From: Afipia sp.
Lineage (GTDB): Bacteria > Pseudomonadota > Alphaproteobacteria > Rhizobiales > Xanthobacteraceae
Reading direction: 5' to 3'
DNA: 64,000 nt
NCBI GenBank assembly: GCA_016201045.1
Contig: JACQDM010000008.1
Location: forward strand, 186,001 to 250,000
Part shown: positions 62,855-64,000 of the stretch, in pieces
Layout: every line of letters starts with the position of its first letter
Numbering within the stretch: the stretch's first letter is position 1
Notes under the pieces: generated by a model
Told to the model about the DNA's origin: nothing
Databases searched by the model: none
What the model saw: the letters and a program-made list of their open reading frames with translations, nothing else
Made by a program: the position numbers and the translations under genes

Positions 62855-63793
62855 GTGCTGACCATGATCCGCCATTCGATTCTTTTCGCGCTGCCGCTTC
62901 TGATCGCCGCGAACGGCCTGTCGCTGGCTCAGGACAAAGGAACGGTCGATCCGAAACCGTTGCCGCCGCTGTCCAATCCGAAAGATCCGAAACTGCCGGC
63001 CAAGGAACTGTTCGGCCGCGCGCTGTCGGCTGCGAAACTTCCGCCGCATCCGGTCGGCTTCTACGCCAAGGGCTGCATGGCGGGTGCCGAAGCACTGCCG
63101 ATGACCGGCGAGACGTGGCAAGTGATGCGGCTGTCGCGCAACCGCTACTGGGCGCTTCCCGCGATGGTCGATCTCGTGAAACGGCTGTCGATCAAAGCCA
63201 AGAAGGATGCCGGCTGGAACGGAATTCTCGTCGGCGACATGTCGCAGCCGCGCGGCGGGCCTATGCTCACGGGGCACGCCAGCCATCAGGTGGGGCTGGA
63301 CGCCGACATCTGGCTGACGCCGATGCCGAATCGCCTGCTGTCGCGCCAGGAGCGCGAAGAAATGTCGGCGGTGATGATGGTGCGCGAGGATCGTCTCGAC
63401 GTCGATCCGAAGGTATGGACACCGACGCATCTCAATGTCATTCGCGACGCTGCGCAGGAGCCGCAGGTGCAGCGCATCTTCGTCAACGCCGCGATCAAGA
63501 AGGCGCTGTGCCGCGAAGCGAAAGGCGACCGCGGCTGGCTTTCAAAAATCCGCCCGATGTACGGACACGATTACCACTTCCACGTTCGTATGAAATGCCC
63601 GGACGGCAGCACCAACTGCGAAGCACAGGCTCCGCCGAACGAGGACGAAGGCTGCAAGCCGAGCGATCTGGCGTTCTGGTTCAAGGATTCCATCATCCAT
63701 CCGAAGCCGCCTGCGAAGCCGCCCGAGCCGCGGCGCGGACCGACGCTTGCGCAGCTTCCGGCGGAGTGCAAGCAGGTGCTGAACGCGCCGTGA
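62855..63793 (+). CDS. mepA: Penicillin-insensitive murein endopeptidase
   Basis: A 312-residue periplasmic LAS-family metallopeptidase that cleaves D-Ala-meso-DAP cross-links in peptidoglycan. The signal peptide is HSILFALPLLIAANGLSLAQ. Zinc-site motifs are GHASHQVGLDADIWL near residue 140 and HDYHFHVRMKCP near 240. A Pro-rich C-terminal tail (PKPPAKPPEPRRG) follows. The start is GTG at 62855, 5 bases after GGGAAG; an ATG at 62864 is in frame and also possible. It stands alone, with a 258-bp upstream gap holding no recognised gene. Confidence 0.92.
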   Translation: MLTMIRHSILFALPLLIAANGLSLAQDKGTVDPKPLPPLSNPKDPKLPAKELFGRALSAAKLPPHPVGFYAKGCMAGAEALPMTGETWQVMRLSRNRYWALPAMVDLVKRLSIKAKKDAGWNGILVGDMSQPRGGPMLTGHASHQVGLDADIWLTPMPNRLLSRQEREEMSAVMMVREDRLDVDPKVWTPTHLNVIRDAAQEPQVQRIFVNAAIKKALCREAKGDRGWLSKIRPMYGHDYHFHVRMKCPDGSTNCEAQAPPNEDEGCKPSDLAFWFKDSIIHPKPPAKPPEPRRGPTLAQLPAECKQVLNAP

Positions 63794-63954
63794 CCGGGGC
63801 TTTACGTTAGTGCTGGGCCTGCTAGTGTCCGGTCAACGATGCCGCGACAGGCCGTAAGCTGTCGCAGTTGCCGGAACGGCGCTTCCGCTGATCGTCATCC
63901 TCACTTGCTATGGCTTGCGCGCTTTTGCGCAGTGAGCCGTCATGGAGCGCCATC

Positions 63955-64000
63955 ATGAAGCCTTATAGCCGTGCCATTGTCGCAGTCTTGCTGCTGCTCG
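63955..64000 (+). CDS. N-terminus of an exported protein, truncated by the window
   Basis: The first 15 codons read MKPYSRAIVAVLLLL, the beginning of a signal peptide or membrane anchor. The rest lies beyond the window, so no product can be assigned. The start follows a GGAGCGCC stretch that could act as a ribosome binding site. Confidence 0.5.
   Translation, partial: MKPYSRAIVAVLLLL

Noticed and set aside
1-64000. CRISPR arrays, IS elements, prophage or biosynthetic clusters
   Set aside because: No regularly spaced direct repeats, transposase, integrase, phage structural or cluster-type genes were found.

Overview
The window reads as a gene-dense chromosomal segment of an alphaproteobacterium in the order Hyphomicrobiales, most likely the Nitrobacteraceae/Bradyrhizobiaceae group (Bradyrhizobium, Rhodopseudomonas, Afipia, Nitrobacter and relatives). 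The grounds are the high GC content, the pckA / chvI-chvG-hprK-EIIA-HPr block, the rpmH-rnpA-yidC-yihA-argB order, the SRP RNA next to dnaX-ybaB-recR, and several classes of palindromic intergenic repeats of the kind seen in these genomes. This placement is inference from gene content; no 16S gene is present. No prophage, IS transposase, CRISPR array or plasmid function was seen.

Layout: 0-5.6 kb carries a BufC/HvfC-like protein, a peroxiredoxin, a LysR regulator with a hotdog thioesterase, and a 3-hydroxybutyrate dehydrogenase/patatin pair, then a small secreted protein and tRNA-Arg(ACG). 5.8-16.6 kb holds an orphan sensor kinase, then rpmH-rnpA-yidC-yihA-DUF423-argB-DUF1036-HAD-dapD-dapE-nucleosidase, nearly all with overlapping or very short junctions. 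16.5-18.8 kb is the def-fmt-truA operon on the minus strand; rmuC and an AmpG-like transporter follow on plus. 21.5-25.3 kb has two tandem paralogous secreted proteins, recR-ybaB-dnaX and the SRP RNA. 25.4-32.5 kb carries HIT, NudC, a PfkB kinase, an Lrp regulator, an outer-membrane barrel, an LprI-like protein, phosphomannomutase, a DUF938 methyltransferase and an aspartic protease. 32.6-42.8 kb has hrpB-ugd, an acyltransferase, polA, LysE, GST and pyrE. 42.9-46.1 kb holds an ArsB/NhaD-type permease, a DUF2865 protein and two unrecognised genes, one of lower GC.

From 46.2 kb a tungstate-type permease and its binding protein face each other. They are followed by pckA, a HugZ-like protein and the ChvI-ChvG-HprK-EIIA-HPr regulatory operon, which couples an envelope/acid-sensing two-component system to the regulatory phosphotransferase. 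The end of the window has a membrane glycosyltransferase, lepA, a cyclase-like/SRPBCC fusion, a repeat-filled 565-bp gap, a PAS-GGDEF-EAL c-di-GMP protein, mepA and the first codons of another exported protein.

The most distinctive signals are: a palindromic repeat read in frame inside polA, with a relative at 60.2 kb; a 48-bp perfect palindrome nested inside another inverted repeat; an ATAGG-N5-CCTAT site upstream of both members of the convergent tungstate transporter pair; and an rpmH leader with mutually exclusive hairpins. I did not find convincing evidence of a wholly new multi-gene system.
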